A stretch of 64,000 bases of DNA, from the NCBI GenBank assembly GCA_013339765.2, contig CM023454.1, forward strand, positions 138,177,942 through 138,241,941, read 5' to 3'. The notes under the pieces were generated by a model, which saw only the letters and a program-made list of their open reading frames with translations, did not search any database and was not told the DNA's origin. Both the position numbers and the translations under genes were made by a program. This document shows, piece after piece, positions 31,115 to 42,245 of the stretch (its first letter is position 1; each line of letters begins with the position of its first letter). This DNA comes from Haemaphysalis longicornis. Taxonomy: Eukaryota; Arthropoda; Arachnida; Ixodida; Ixodidae.

Positions 31115-33199
31115 TCTACTCCCCCTCCAGTTGAATTGCGGTTTTGAAGCGCTAGAGGACGAAAAACGAACAAACAAGGTCGTGTGTTTACTGTACAACA
31201 CATACAAGTTTCTTGTAGTCACAGCTCAGAAGGAAGCGGAACAGCTTGGTTTGCCCTATTTACAAGTTGTGTCCAGTCCTTTTGAAATCATTGAAGCTGT
31301 CCGGGCGTTTGCCATAATTTCAGGCGACCATTTCCCAGTAGGGTTCAGCGGTTCACAAGTGACAGTACGCACGATGTGTACAGCTGTTAGAAGCCTTTGG
31401 TATGGTACGGTGTTGCAGCATTAGCTTGAAGGGACTACGTCGATTAAACCGCTTTTGGGGGGACGAGCGTTGTCTGCTGCAGTAGCAAGAGGGTCCTGCT
31501 GTGACATTACGCCGCGGTTGTGACAGTTCAGGAGCTCTCAGCTCAGGACGTTCGGAGCGAAAGCACTTTGTTCGGTCGTCGCACCTTACGTGGTACCAGT
31601 TGTTGTGGCTTTTGCAAGCACATATGAGAGTGCAGCCTCGTGCCGGGGTTACCTACCGAGGTTCGGGTTGCCTGCTGGCGCTTAATTCTAGCCATCGTTC
31701 TTTTAGACAAGGTAGTTGGGCCGAAAGGCTCTGGCGGGGACAATCTTTGAGTTGGTAGAGTTATTGTTTTGCCTGGAGTCTGTAGGAATTGCCTTCGGGG
31801 AGGTGAACCCCAACATGTGGCAGCTGGTGTCGAATAGGCGGGGGTTTCTTACTCGTTGCGATGAATTCCGAGGAGTTTGATTTTATGTGGCCGAACCTGA
31901 AAGGTCTTCCTCTTGGGTAGAAGATGTAACACACACCCAGGTGCATCAGCGGAGATACTGTCGTCAGCGGCCCAACCGCGGGTCCGAGCGGGCACTGTGA
32001 TGATAGAAGGAGTAGGCCATGTTGGCCACAAAACTGATGGCGATGTTTCCGATGTTGGCGATGACACGCTTCCAAATGTTATAAACGCACGGGCCTTCTT
32101 GTCAAGCCACAGTTGTGACGCGTGTACTGACCCTGGCTTGGTTGTGTTCGCTGGTGCATTCGATGTTGTGGCTGGGACACACTGGGGATCCATATATCAT
32201 TTACTCGGATAGCCGGGTCAATAGATCGCGCCGAAGTAGACGGTGCAGGTAAGCATTTAGGAGTAGTCAAGGCAGCTGGGGTACTAGGCAACAAAGATAT
32301 CGCCAGAACAAGGACTGAGTTATGTAGTCGAATGCTGGAGAGCGAGCGGCAGGTTTTCTTCACTAGCGAGTACTGGACCGAGGAAAATAGCCAAAAGCCT
32401 GTCCGGAATGATGGACCGGTGGTCGAATGGAAATGCTCGACATCCCAGTTCGTACTTGAGAACGTCCTTCGTAATGCCGTTAACGGCAACAAATCCTGAG
32501 GCCTGATCCTGCACACCTGGGTATATTTGGTGTAAATTGGCTTTAGTATAACGTTGTAATTGGGCTCTAAAACTAGTCTTATCATCTACAGTAACCAGAA
32601 ACTCACACAAACTTCTGAGCTTCGTGGTGGTATTGACAGTGCCGTGGGTGTGGACGACGGTGAAGTGTGTATCTGCATCATATAAGGCTAGCGAGTGTTT
32701 AGGTTACACGGAGGAGGGAACTAAACGTGACGTCCACAAAGTCGCAGCTCAGGGGCGTGTGGCGGTTCCAGCACACGTTTGCTGAGAATGGAAAACGGTG
32801 GTCCAGCCGACATCTACCGGGACTGCCTTTTTAAAGTCCTCGAACACAACATGAGTAGGCACAGGCAATCAAAGTTGCGCCACGATGCGGTCTAGGATAG
32901 CCTCGCTGGTGATGGTGTAGTGCTGCGGCTGGTTGTTGATGTCTCAGATCAAAACATGGTTCGCCGAAAGTAAGAAACACGAAAAGGGGCCTTTCTCGTA
33001 TACATCTTGCAGTCCCGGAAGCGTAAAGTTTCGGTGGCTGTAAGAATGACATGCCAAATCTAGTCTGGCGGGGTGAAGCCGTGGCTTATATGCCTTATGG
33101 CGCGACCTTAAATGCTGACGCTGCGTTTATGAGGCCGCTGACACAGTGGCTGTGAATGCCTAGAACTGTTGTGCGTGCTCGTTTTCCGGGTCACCGATA
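31115..33199 (-). pseudogene. Interior of the LTR element: broken frames of unknown type
   Basis: Minus frames such as 32610-32320 (TSFRAQLQRYTKANLHQIYP), 32585-32079 and 32193-31849 overlap in different frames and look like fragments of one long original frame with indels. No zinc knuckle, DTG protease, YxDD or DDE integrase motif was found. I therefore cannot assign Gag, Pol or Env. Plus frames in the same interval appear to be shadows. Confidence 0.4.
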
Positions 33200-33456
33200 C
33201 AAAAGTGGACATAAGAAGACGTGCTGCTTTATTTTACTGAGCAGCGCCGAGCGAAGAACAGAAGGTGAGCAGCCGCAGTTACGGGCGAGGCATGGTGTCG
33301 GTGGTATTTCTGCGTGGCAGAGTGCGAGCCCGGTTATTTCGCTTCGGTGTCTCGATTCCAACTGCTGGACGCGTGACTCGTAACTCGTGACTCGCGGCGC
33401 GCTGCACTGCTCCGGCAAGCGTGAGCTGCTTCCGCAACCGTGGATCTTAAGTTACA
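33200..33456 (-). repeat. 5' LTR of the degraded LTR element
   Basis: On the minus strand it begins TGTAACTTAAGATCC and ends near a polyadenylation-like AATAAA followed by CTTTTGTA and the primer-site-like sequence. A direct-repeat run of gactcgtaactcgtgactcg (plus 33375-33394) lies inside. Confidence 0.6.
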
Positions 33457-33499
33457 GTTTCTCGATTGTGTCCTAACGAAGTCACATATAGCAGAAAAA

Positions 33500-33865
33500 C
33501 AAAAAACCGGCGAATATGTTGTCGGGCTAACAAGTCAACAGGAAGCCAGAAAGCTTTTATCCCGAGGTAAAGCGGTCCATCTTGTCTCATGATTGCACTC
33601 ATTATAGCTTCAACATCTTGTACTATGTGATCGGTGAGCCACATAAATCGAGTGGGTCACAAAGAAAAGAGACCGGCTTGCAGGCATCAGAGAACTGCCC
33701 GTTACCACTCTCTATATTAATGCTGCCCACCTTTCGCAAAGTGCGAGATGTTGAAGCAAAAATGAGTGGAACCTTGTTACAAGATAGAAGATTCCTCTTT
33801 AGGAGAGAATCTTTGTGTCTACCTGTTGACTGGTTACGGCTCTCTGGCACATCACCATCCGCTGA
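33500..33865. repeat. Inverted pair of ~95-bp coding-like segments
   Basis: The minus frame at about 33500-33640 reads VQDVEAIMSAIMRQDGPLYL then FWLPVDLL. The plus frame at about 33735-33850 reads VRDVEAKMSGTLLQDRRFLF then LCLPVDWL. They are diverged copies (about two-thirds identical in DNA by eye) in opposite orientation, about 130 bp apart. I do not recognise the protein. Divergence that keeps DVEA, QD and LPVD suggests two copies of one coding exon or element end. Confidence 0.65.
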
Positions 33866-34010
33866 GAAAATACATAAATTTCCCCGAAACGCATCAGCTT
33901 TCAAGAGTGTCTGGGTGTAGGTGTTGTATCATGGTGTATGTAATCTTATCTGCCCCTGGAGCTGAAGGTTTACATGTGCTCAGCGCAACCGTCAACTCAT
34001 AGAGTGTAAA

Positions 34011-35303
34011 TTAAGAATTGTAACCACATTTTGACCTGTTATTGTCATGTAGGGACTTTTTTTCACAAGCGGTTTTATGTTTCAGGAAAGTGTTTGTGTA
34101 GTGTGCAGAGCTGGAAACGTGTTGGAAGTTTTGTGCAAGTGTGTTAGCCTGGTCTTCTAGTGTGTCCCCTGTTGTACTTACCAGGGGCAGGCTGTGTGTC
34201 TGTTGTCCTTTTAGTTTTTGTATTCGTGTCCAGACTTTGTGTGTGTCTGTATAAGAGTTTATGGATGTCAAGAAGGTGTGCCAACTCTCTCGTTTCGCCT
34301 CACGGCGCACACGTTTTCCTAACGCCTTGGCCCGTTTGAACAACAGGAGGTTTCCCGACGTGGGGTACCGACGAAGGACACCCCACGCCTTCTTCTGGGC
34401 CTCTCGCGCCCGCCTACAGTCCTCATTCCACCACGGCCTCCGCTGGTTGCGCGGGGCACCAGAGGCGTTGGGAATGGACTTTTCGGTGGCGTCGAGGATG
34501 TGCGCCGTGAGGAGTTGGGTAGCTTCTTCAACGTGCAGGTGTCCTATGGATGTGTGGTGTAGTTTCGATGTCTCTGTAAATGTGTTCCAGTTAGCTCGAG
34601 CATCATTAAACATATTATGGGAAGATGAACTGCTTGGGCCTTTACCTATATATGTCAGTGAACTGGGGAAGTGGTCACTGCCATATGGGTTAGTGCCCAC
34701 ACCCCACTCAAGACATGGAAAGAGAATTGCCCAAGCAATAGCCAAGTCAAGATTTTAGTATGTGTTGTGTCCTATGTTATGATATGTAGGCTGTTTATTG
34801 TTGAAAAGGCATGCTCCAGAGGATGTAAGAAACCTCTCTATCAGGCGACCCCGGGCATCCGTACGAGAAGAGCCCCATAAAGAATTGTGAGCATTAAGGT
34901 CGCCTGTTAAGATGTATGGTTTGGGCAGCTGGTCAACCAGCGCCTCGAAGTCAGAGCTCAAAAGTGTAACATCAGGAGGAATGTATATGGAGCATACCAT
35001 TATCAACCTACTAAATATTATTAAGCGTATTGCTACAGCCTCAAGGATAGAGTTCAGAGTGACAGGGTGGCAGGCTAAGGATTTCCGGGCAGTTATGGCC
35101 ACACCGACAGAAGAGTGTGTGCAGCCATCCCTGTCCTTTCTGAAGACCATGTAACTATTCAAGAAATTTGTGTGCTTGGAATTCAGGTGTGTTTCCTGAA
35201 CACACATTACACTTTGCTGATTAGCATGCAGTATTTCGTATACATCGACAAGATTTTTAAGAAGGCTTCTACAGTTCCATTGAATTACGTTTTCTCTTCC
35301 CAT
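34011..35303 (-). pseudogene. Jockey-type ORF2: AP-endonuclease and linker, truncated before RT
   Basis: Frame 35303-34755 starts MGRENVIQWNCRSLLKNL and carries the endonuclease motifs QWNCRS, CVQETHL, VCSIYIPP and LTGDLNAHNSLWGS. Frame 34745-34011 continues with FPCLEWGVGTNPYGSDHFPS (the SDH motif), the conserved RPWWNEDCRRAREAQKKAW linker and basic helices. A frameshift near 34750 separates the two. Endonuclease catalytic residues (N, E, D..N, SDH) appear present. It ends in LHDNNRSKCGYNS just before the first RT block, so no polymerase could be made. Confidence 0.88.
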
Positions 35304-35341
35304 TATTTAGTGTGAGAGCTACTGGAGTGTTTTGTGTTTGT

Positions 35342-36711
35342 TTACGTGTCGTCTTTCGGGGCTGTGACTCTCACCTTTTTTGGCTTGTCGGGAGGCTTTG
35401 TCGTCGGGACTCGTTCCTTGCGGTGCACCGCAGGCAAGAATGGCCCGACGTCAATCTCATCATCCGATGTCCTGGTGGTGCCCGTCGAACCGGGCCCCCC
35501 GGGCTTGGCCCCCCTTCGGGGGCCCTTCGTTTGACCCGCCACCGCCGCAGGTGTCTTGGGCACCAGAAGTGGCACGGGCGGGGCGGTGGCGGTGGGAGCC
35601 GGTGCGGGGCCCGTGGTGTCCATGGCACTCTCCAACGCACTGGAGGACGGGTAGGCAGGGACGGGAGCGGCACCGTTCCCGACCGAAGAAGTTGTCACCA
35701 CAACCGCTGCTGACTCAGCGAGCGGTGCGGAGGCGGGTTGGGCTGCCAGAGGCAACCCAGGGGGGGGGGGCGGCAGGACCGAGTCCGACTCGCGGTACTG
35801 GGTCCCCGCCGAAACCAGACGCCACTCCGGCCCCCGGCGAGCTGCGTCGGCGTACCTCCCCAGGGGGAAAGAGGCGAACCTCTTCCGCGCCTCTGGGAAG
35901 GTGATGTTTTCGTTGACTTTCACGGCAGATATCTGTTTTTCCTGTTTGAACTTTTCACAGCTCCTAGAATAGGCAGCGTGTGGTCCCTGGCAGTTCGCAC
36001 AGGTGAAGTTCTCGCATTTACAATTGTCAGTTAGATGATCATGTGCTGCACATTTTGTGCACGTCAATTTACCACGACAAGATCTTGTGCCGTGCCCCAA
36101 CCGCTGACACTTGAAACAGCGGCGTGGGTTCGGCACGTAGGGTCGGATTGGACATCTCAAGAAACCTGCGTTGACCGACTCAGGAAGGTTAGAGCGGTCA
36201 AGTGTCAAGATTATGTGCTTGGTTGGAATTATTTCATCATTTCGACGTATGGTGATTCGCCTCACTGCTGTCACGACCTGATCTCGGAGGCCCTCGAGCA
36301 GATCTGCTTCAGTCCATTCATTAGATTCCGATCAGAGATCACGCCCTGGCAGCTATTGAGGCTACGATGGGGCGTGATCTTGATGTCAACGTCTACCATG
36401 CACGTCTGCTTGAGGAGGTTAGAGGATTGTTGTTTGTTTTCTACTTCTATCAAAACTTCTCCTGTTGTGAGTTTCTTAGCCTTGTACGACTTTCCGATAA
36501 GGCTTTCAAGAAACTTGGAGATTAGAAACACAGGCTGGGAAGTGATGGGCTTTGTCTTGTCAACAGATTCCATGATCAAAAACCATGAGAAATTATCAGG
36601 CTTTGTGGGAGAGATCGATTGCAAAGGAGGAAAAGAAACTTCGGTGCGGCCCCTTTTCGGGCGCCGATCACGTCTGGGGGGGGGGGGTTTAGAAAATGCC
36701 ATATGATACAT
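35342..36711 (-). pseudogene. Jockey-type ORF1 (Gag-like, CCHC zinc knuckles), one frameshift
   Basis: Gag-like nucleocapsid protein that binds the element's RNA. Frame 36711-36271 gives the N-terminal domain (MYHMAFSKPPPP, FLIMESVDKTKPITSQPVF, FLESLIGKSYKAKKLTTGE). Frame 36274-35342 gives TAVRRITIRRND, then knuckles CFKCQRLGHGTRSC, CTKCAAHDHLTDNC and CANCQGPHAAYSRSC, a short basic region (FPEARKRFASFPLGRYADAA), and a long Pro/Ala/Thr-rich tail ending PKDDT. The two frames are joined by a one-base slip near 36325, about 60 codons before the knuckles. Otherwise the protein is intact, suggesting a fairly recent copy. The long open frames on the plus strand here are shadows of this G+C-rich gene. 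Confidence 0.88.
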
Positions 36712-36899
36712 TGGAAAGCAGGGAGACGGGGTACTTTCTCCTTTGACCTTACCCTGGTAGTCAAAGAGGTCCCGGAGCTCCGTGCCTGTCTACCAGGCAG
36801 GGAGCCCATCGGCCGTAGCTTGACCAAGGCTCCGACGGCCACCGTTAGAGGTTTCTAACCTTCACCTTAAAAACACATCACCACGGTAGGACACAGCTT

Positions 36900-37583
36900 A
36901 TGTTGGGGGGCTCGGGGTCCGCGGTATCGCCAGTACCGTCACCAAGATTACTCAAGGTGCCCCGAGCGGGGAAAGTAACGCACTGCGTTAACAAAGTATC
37001 AGAATTGAAATGTAGCCTTGCAAGTACGGCTAAAAAAAAACCTGACCTTGAAAACAAGAGTCGTCGTTCGAACCTTATAGTATATGGTGTTGACGAACAG
37101 GATAACGAGACTACGGAAGATCTTCAAAAAGCTGTTATCAAAGAAATCTTTCAGGATGTGCTTAGCGTACATATATCAGGTGTCGAGCGGATTCATCGTC
37201 TTTCTCGACCAAAGCAGGGGCCTGATCACAAACCCAGGCCTGTAATAATGAAGTTGCTTGACTTCCGAGACAAAGAACGTGTCATGAAAAAATGCCCGAA
37301 ATTGAAAGGATCTGCGTTTTCAGTCAGGGTTGATTATTCACAGGCTATCCGGGATGTCAGAAAAAAGCTGTGGCTTTGCACGAAAGAAAACCGGGACCGT
37401 AATGAAAAAGTACGCCTTGTGTACGATAAGGTCAATGTCGACAGTCATGTTTATCGTTGGGATGAAAGCCGTAACGAGATGGTTGAGATAACAAAAAACG
37501 CCACCAAGAAGGCTGCGGCGAAACAACTGGCAAACGAAGTGCGCATTACGAGAAGCCAAAGTCGGCAAGTTTCCTCCTTGTGA
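36900..37583 (+). CDS. CR1/L2-type ORF1 C-terminal part (RRM-like)
   Basis: RNA-binding ORF1 of a LINE. Residues ~50-110 (KSRRSNLIVYGVDEQDNETT) match the RRM entry of the transposase-22/ORF1p family, followed by VERIHRLSRPKQGPDHKPRP and the C-terminal domain with RVMKKCPKLKGSAFSVRVDY. The first ~22 codons (MLGGSGSAV...) come from the 5' UTR of the neighbouring Jockey element, so the natural start is lost and the coiled-coil region is shortened. The stop at 37583 overlaps an endonuclease frame (LLVNARSLADKVDQLE) in a different frame. Fragment only. Confidence 0.75.
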   Translation: MLGGSGSAVSPVPSPRLLKVPRAGKVTHCVNKVSELKCSLASTAKKKPDLENKSRRSNLIVYGVDEQDNETTEDLQKAVIKEIFQDVLSVHISGVERIHRLSRPKQGPDHKPRPVIMKLLDFRDKERVMKKCPKLKGSAFSVRVDYSQAIRDVRKKLWLCTKENRDRNEKVRLVYDKVNVDSHVYRWDESRNEMVEITKNATKKAAAKQLANEVRITRSQSRQVSSL

Positions 37584-37960
37584 ATGCTCGCAGTCTCGCC
37601 GATAAGGTAGACCAGTTAGAAGCAATACTTTTGCGTCTAGCGCCTAATGTTGTTGCTGTCACTGAAACTTGGCTACATTGTAGTATTTCTGATAATGACG
37701 CTGTCCCACCGGGTTATGCGATTGTAGGAAAAGACTGAGGATCACGTGGTGGGGGTGTTGCGCTCCTTTTCTAAGAAGAAATACGCTTTTCTGTCATGCC
37801 GGATGTCGCCGATGTTGAAACATTGTGGTGTAATGTGTAATAGACATGATACAACAGTAGCACCGAGACCCACTTCAAACACTCCAGTAAATTTAAAAGA
37901 AAGAGGAACTTGCGGTGCGCAATTTGGTGTCTTGGATGGGCGGTACTAGCAGCCATTGCT
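36965..37960 (+). mobile_element. 5' fragment of a CR1/L2-type LINE, plus strand
   Basis: An ORF1 frame is followed immediately by the first ~90 codons of an AP-endonuclease ORF2, then homology ends near 37960. It lies head-to-head with the minus-strand Jockey element; the two 5' ends are within a few dozen bases of each other around 36965. Confidence 0.75.
37565..37850 (+). pseudogene. CR1/L2-type endonuclease N-terminal fragment
   Basis: Frame VNARSLADKVDQLEAILLRL, then VVAVTETWLHCSISDNDAV and YAIVGKD (stop at 37738), followed after a shift by GGGVAL and the VETLWC block to about 37850. These are the N and TETW motifs and the GGVA/LW block of an AP-endonuclease. It overlaps the end of ORF1 in another frame and is cut off before the catalytic GDFN and SDH motifs. 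Confidence 0.75.
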
Positions 37961-39260
37961 AAAAAGGTAAAGCAAGCAACATGACCTACAAGATATCGTC
38001 TTATTGCACTTCCAAGCTGCATGTGGAAGCTGTTCAAGACGATAATAAACTCAAGACATCAGTAGATTCTAGTGCACAGTTGCCTTCTGGTGGCCTGCCA
38101 TTCAAAATTCAGGTTGCGTTTTTACACGAACAATAAACTTTTGACTATTGGAACATGCAACGGGGATTTCTTCGTTTGTAAGGAAGTTTTGTAAGAGTGT
38201 TTGTTTACTTTAAAAATGCTCTGGCACCGCATCATGCTACGGGATCGTTATTCATCTGAAATCATTCGGTGTTTCTTGTAACCTGTACAACAGACTTCCA
38301 TTTTCATGTTGCCGTAAACATTCGGCAGCAGTGTTTGATCAACATTCTCAAACTTTCATCTGCAGGAATTACACATAGATCAAGCTGCAGCCTTTAGCTG
38401 TACGTCATTTGTACCGAAGATGAATGTTCTAAGCGTAGCATTGCCACCATCAATCTTCCGTTCAGAGTTTGTGGAAGTTGTACAAATGCCAAGCATGTAA
38501 CTCAGCTATATGTAAATCCCACGTGCACCTTCGGGTTATCAAACTGGTTTGTTGGGATGATAAAAATAGTTTTAAAAGTAATCCAGTAAAAGGTACGTGT
38601 GTTCTGTTTTCGAAGGGGCGAGAGATCTTCCCTGATCTGGAGCTGAAACTGAATTGTGACTCGATTCCTGTTAAAAAGAGACACAAGTTGTTGGTTCTAC
38701 CTTTCATGATACATTGGAAAGCAGGGGAATCAAACTGGAAATCAAACTGCTTCAACACAAAAGATCAAGAACAACCAACATTATTAAGTTCATCACACTA
38801 CTCCTACTGTGCGGATAAAGAACAACATCTGCGTGTCATTGCTGCCTTTGTTGGATATTGTCTGGACAGCGGCAGTGTGGTGTAGCCGTCATACAGGAAA
38901 ACAGCCCTGAGATGAGTGATTGAGTAATGCGGTTAGGGCTTTGCTTGCATCAAGTGCGTTTCGCACTAACTCAGGCAAAGCGGATACGTTAATAGCAACA
39001 AATTGTGAGTTGAAAAACAAGGCATACACGAAGTTTTTAGGTTTATAAAAAATATGCTGTTTGAATATAGAAAAAAATATTAACCCCGTTCAAACTGTAC
39101 TTAACAATACATCCCACCTCTTTGTAAATGCTTAATGTCTTTCTCTGCCCAGCTCATTTGAAGCGAGTGAGGGGCGTCAGGTTTTACCCTCCATTTTTGG
39201 ACTTGTACACATCATTTTTTACTGATCTTTTACCACCATGGCAACACCATCACGTAACAA
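37961..39260. other. Unassigned spacer with a 21-bp word shared with Jockey ORF1
   Basis: Contains a 138-codon plus frame at 38469-38885 without recognised domains. Positions 38706-38726 are identical to 36703-36723, the sequence around the ORF1 start of the Jockey element, in the same orientation. This may be the relic of another 5' end. Nothing else is recognisable. Confidence 0.5.
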
Positions 39261-42030
39261 GTGATTTGTGTTTTGTCAAAATGGACTAAACAGGGTTTCG
39301 AAAAATGCAACTTTACAGCCATTCTTACCCTGCAGAAAATGTACTAATGTGCAGAATGATCGCAATGATGCCTTAAAAATTGTGACTGGCGTGCCTCGCA
39401 CTGCTAATAGAGCGAACTTTATTGATCGCAGAACTATCAGCGCACACATTAAATATAGTTCTCTGCAGCAGCATTTGCATGCAACTCATGGTACCCCACC
39501 TTTTCTAAAAACAGAGTCCTCTTTCCCTTATCTTCAAATTGTTTAGTCGCTGTGCATGTATCAGCACCCTCAGCAGCCACAGACTTGGAAGAAAAGATAG
39601 TGGCAATAGAATATTTATTACCGTATTTTCTGCGCAGTCTAAACATGCCGTCGAATTTTGTTTCGGGTTCCTGGACGTGGTGAGATCGCCGCTAACAAGT
39701 TGGCTGATCAAAGTGCGGTGGCTACGATTTTGAATAACAAAATCGACACAACTAGGATCCCATATACCAAACACAAGTGAGATATTAGTAAAGGTTCATC
39801 AAAATGACAATCAGACTGGAGCTTATAGATAGAAAACCAACTAAGCATATCTTCACCGAACAAAAATACCGGGCAAAGACGGGAGAAAAACACCGGACAA
39901 AACAGCTCTTGTGTTGTGCTTCGGTATGTGTCCCGTAGTTTGTGCTGTGAAGAGCAAGTTAAGACAATACGAGCTTTCGACGTTACTTCTAGTCAAATTA
40001 TAAAAGGAAGCTACACTTAGGACGATTCCAAACTGACTCACACACAAATGCTTTGAAGTTGCCTCAGAAAGTTTCCGGATAGGTCCCAGAGGTCTAATAC
40101 ACTTTCACCTGTACTCTGCATCTCATATACCACTGTGTAGGAGGTGTGAAGACAGCGTATCTACAGTCCAAATCCTCATTCCTATGAAACTATACAGACC
40201 ACTTTATAGACGACATAGTCCTCAGAACCCTTCACACTTCCTAGGTGAGGACCTCATGCTTCACTAATGCCATTTCATTTTCATTTGATTCGCTTTAACA
40301 CCCCTTAGGGGTTATTACGTAAGGGGTGGGTATCAAAAGTAACAAACGTATAGGCCACAGATTTAACCGTAAAAAAAGTATTGATCTTCTCTCTGAAGGA
40401 CAATGGCACGGTATTGGTTGCAATTTCGCTCGGAATCGCAACTCTATTGCCGAATATAGTGGCCTTTTGAGTTTCTTCCACGATCCCACTTCTTAAATAT
40501 AATTTATTCTTAAGCAAATTGCTAATTCTGCCATTTACACCAGCAATCTTGAATACATTTTTTTTTTGTTTATTCCGGAAAATATTTGAAATTAATAATG
40601 GAGGTCTCTTTACACTCATTCAAACTTTTGTTTGGTGTGCTTTGCCCTTCGTTCGCCCTGAGCCACAAAAATTTTATCAGCATCATCATCATCATCCTTT
40701 TTATCACCCTTGACCGAAAAGCTAACGAACCCAGTCTAGAATAAAGTCCATCTCAATGCAAGTAACGGCAGCAGTCAAGACTAACGTGCAGGCGACACAT
40801 TTTAACAATACAGCCACCAACGGAAGCATCCAGAGAAAAAGATAGCACCTCTTTGGAGGGGCCAGGTCAACACGTGACGAATATGAGAAGAAAAGACGAG
40901 GTGTTCGACCGTTGTCGTCACCAGTGCTGCAACTGTGTCCCAAAAACAAACTGCTCAAATGACAGCGCCAAGTCTGAAAAACTTTCTCCACGCGGCCACA
41001 CTCTATTTCTTCAAGCGATTCACGAGGATTCCCCTCCATTCAAATGAGCTCACAGAACGAATCTAAGAGGATCAAGGCAGGACATAAAAAATGCTGCGTG
41101 GTCGAAGCTAACAAGTTACAACTCTAAAGATTTATGGCAGTTTCGCAGAAGGTCGGAGCTATGGGAACAGATGATGCCACTAACATAAAATGACGGGTGC
41201 GTTTCTAAGAGTTGTGATGGTTAAATCATAGTTCTGTGTTTTTATTTATATTACTACCGCCCTCTTCGACGACGATGACTTCCGGTTTCAAAGAATTGTT
41301 CCCGCCTGCACCCAATCACGTTTCGACCGGCGAACTGCTGAAACAGACGAGGCTACCAGTTCACTTCTCCACTATTAACAAGGAGATTTTTTTATGGTCC
41401 GAGATCTTGGTAAACGCAAAGGACCAGACGGTGAAATTTCGTTTTCTGAAAAAGGAAATAATCTGCAAAATTACCACAAAGAAACTAGCAAGCCAATGTT
41501 AAAGAAAAAAAACATCAGGACACAGCGAAGTCTCGCGTGAACATCAGGAGAGTATCGTACATGGCGTAGAAGACCTGGTACAATGAGCGATTTGTATAAT
41601 GGTTCTGCCGAGGACAGTTGCACAAGTGTTTTTGAGATGTTCAGACAACTTCAAAAAGCATGCTATGAGCACGTCAAAGTTTGCCCAAATGCACCGCTAA
41701 GAAAATTGGGCTCTGAGCAAGACTAGCAATACAAGTAAATTTGGAAACCTTATGGATGCTCAATAGGAAGAGAATTTTTGTAAAGCGTACGGCTTTACAA
41801 TGTCACAGACAAGGGCCATACTTCAGCCTACTTCTACTCTCACTCAGCGAGAAGTTGTCCACGTGATGTCAAATGTACCGCGGTTTGTACCTCGTCCTCC
41901 GGAACAAAAAAAGAGAATGTTCTTAAGCTAGTGAGTTGCTGTCCCTAATCATTTTCTTCGCCCAGACACAGAACAACCCTTCGGGCTCACGAGAGTGCTC
42001 TTACATAACGACATAAACCTATCACCACAA
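39261..42030. other. Unassigned spacer, possible LINE scraps
   Basis: The 39268-39546 plus frame contains VQNDRNDALKIVTGVPRTAN, reminiscent of the RT-end to RNase H junction of Jockey/I elements, but too short to assert. Other frames (40305-40619, 40722-41039, 41236-41502) have no recognised motif. I see no terminal repeats. Confidence 0.45.
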
Positions 42031-42035
42031 GCAGT

Positions 42036-42245
42036 GGATGAGTGACTAAGGCGTTGTGCAGCCGAGCTTAAGGACGCGAGTTTCAATTCTAGCCGCGGTG
42101 GCCGCTTTTCTGATGCAGACAAATAGCGAGTACACCGGTGTATTTGATATTTCGAAGCAAGTTAAGAATGACCAGGTGGTCAAAATTCAACTGGAGCCAC
42201 CTTCTAGGATACGCCTTTTCGCCTGTGCAGGGTCGGCGCATTAAA
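42036..42245 (+). mobile_element. tRNA-derived SINE (Ruka-like), plus strand, diverged
   Basis: The head (tggatgagtgactaaggcg) resembles a Pol III A box and gagtttcaattc resembles a B box. They are followed by gccgcggtggccgc and a body with gaccaggtggtcaaaattc and ggagccacc, the same block order as the better-preserved SINE at 50340-50581. Heavily mutated; the ends and target-site duplication were not identified. Confidence 0.6.

Larger units (their letters stand above)
30870..33456 (-). mobile_element. Degraded LTR retrotransposon, minus strand
   Basis: Two direct repeats of about 250 bp, starting TGTA on the minus strand, bound a 2.1-kb interior. Next to the 5' LTR is a primer-site-like TCGGTGACCCGGAAAACG (minus; plus about 33181-33198). 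Before the 3' LTR is a purine-rich ACTGGAGGGGGAGTAGA (minus, about 31115-31132), a polypurine tract. The interior contains only broken frames and no RT or integrase motif I can identify. The superfamily is unknown; it may be non-autonomous. Confidence 0.6.
33906..36965 (-). mobile_element. Jockey-type LINE, 3'-truncated, minus strand
   Basis: The order on the minus strand is a G+C-rich 5' UTR (36965-36712), ORF1 with CCHC knuckles, a ~40-base gap, then ORF2 with AP-endonuclease and the very start of RT (KPSAPGADKITYTMIQHL at about 34000-33900). The RT core and 3' end are missing; the element stops close to the inverted pair at 33500-33865. The ORF1 type (three CCHC-like knuckles followed by a Pro/Ala-rich tail) is characteristic of Jockey-clade LINEs abundant in tick genomes. 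Confidence 0.88.

Noticed and set aside
31098..31424. 108-codon plus frame within the LTR element, considered as a host exon
   Set aside because: It overlaps the LTR boundary and purine tract of the minus-strand element and shows no domain.
34261..34758. 165-codon plus frame opposite the Jockey endonuclease
   Set aside because: Shadow of the minus-strand ORF2, which contains the endonuclease and linker motifs.
35380..35904. 174-codon plus-strand frame opposite the Jockey ORF1
   Set aside because: It is a shadow of the G+C-rich, Pro/Ala-coding minus-strand ORF1, which carries the CCHC knuckles; the plus frame has no domain.
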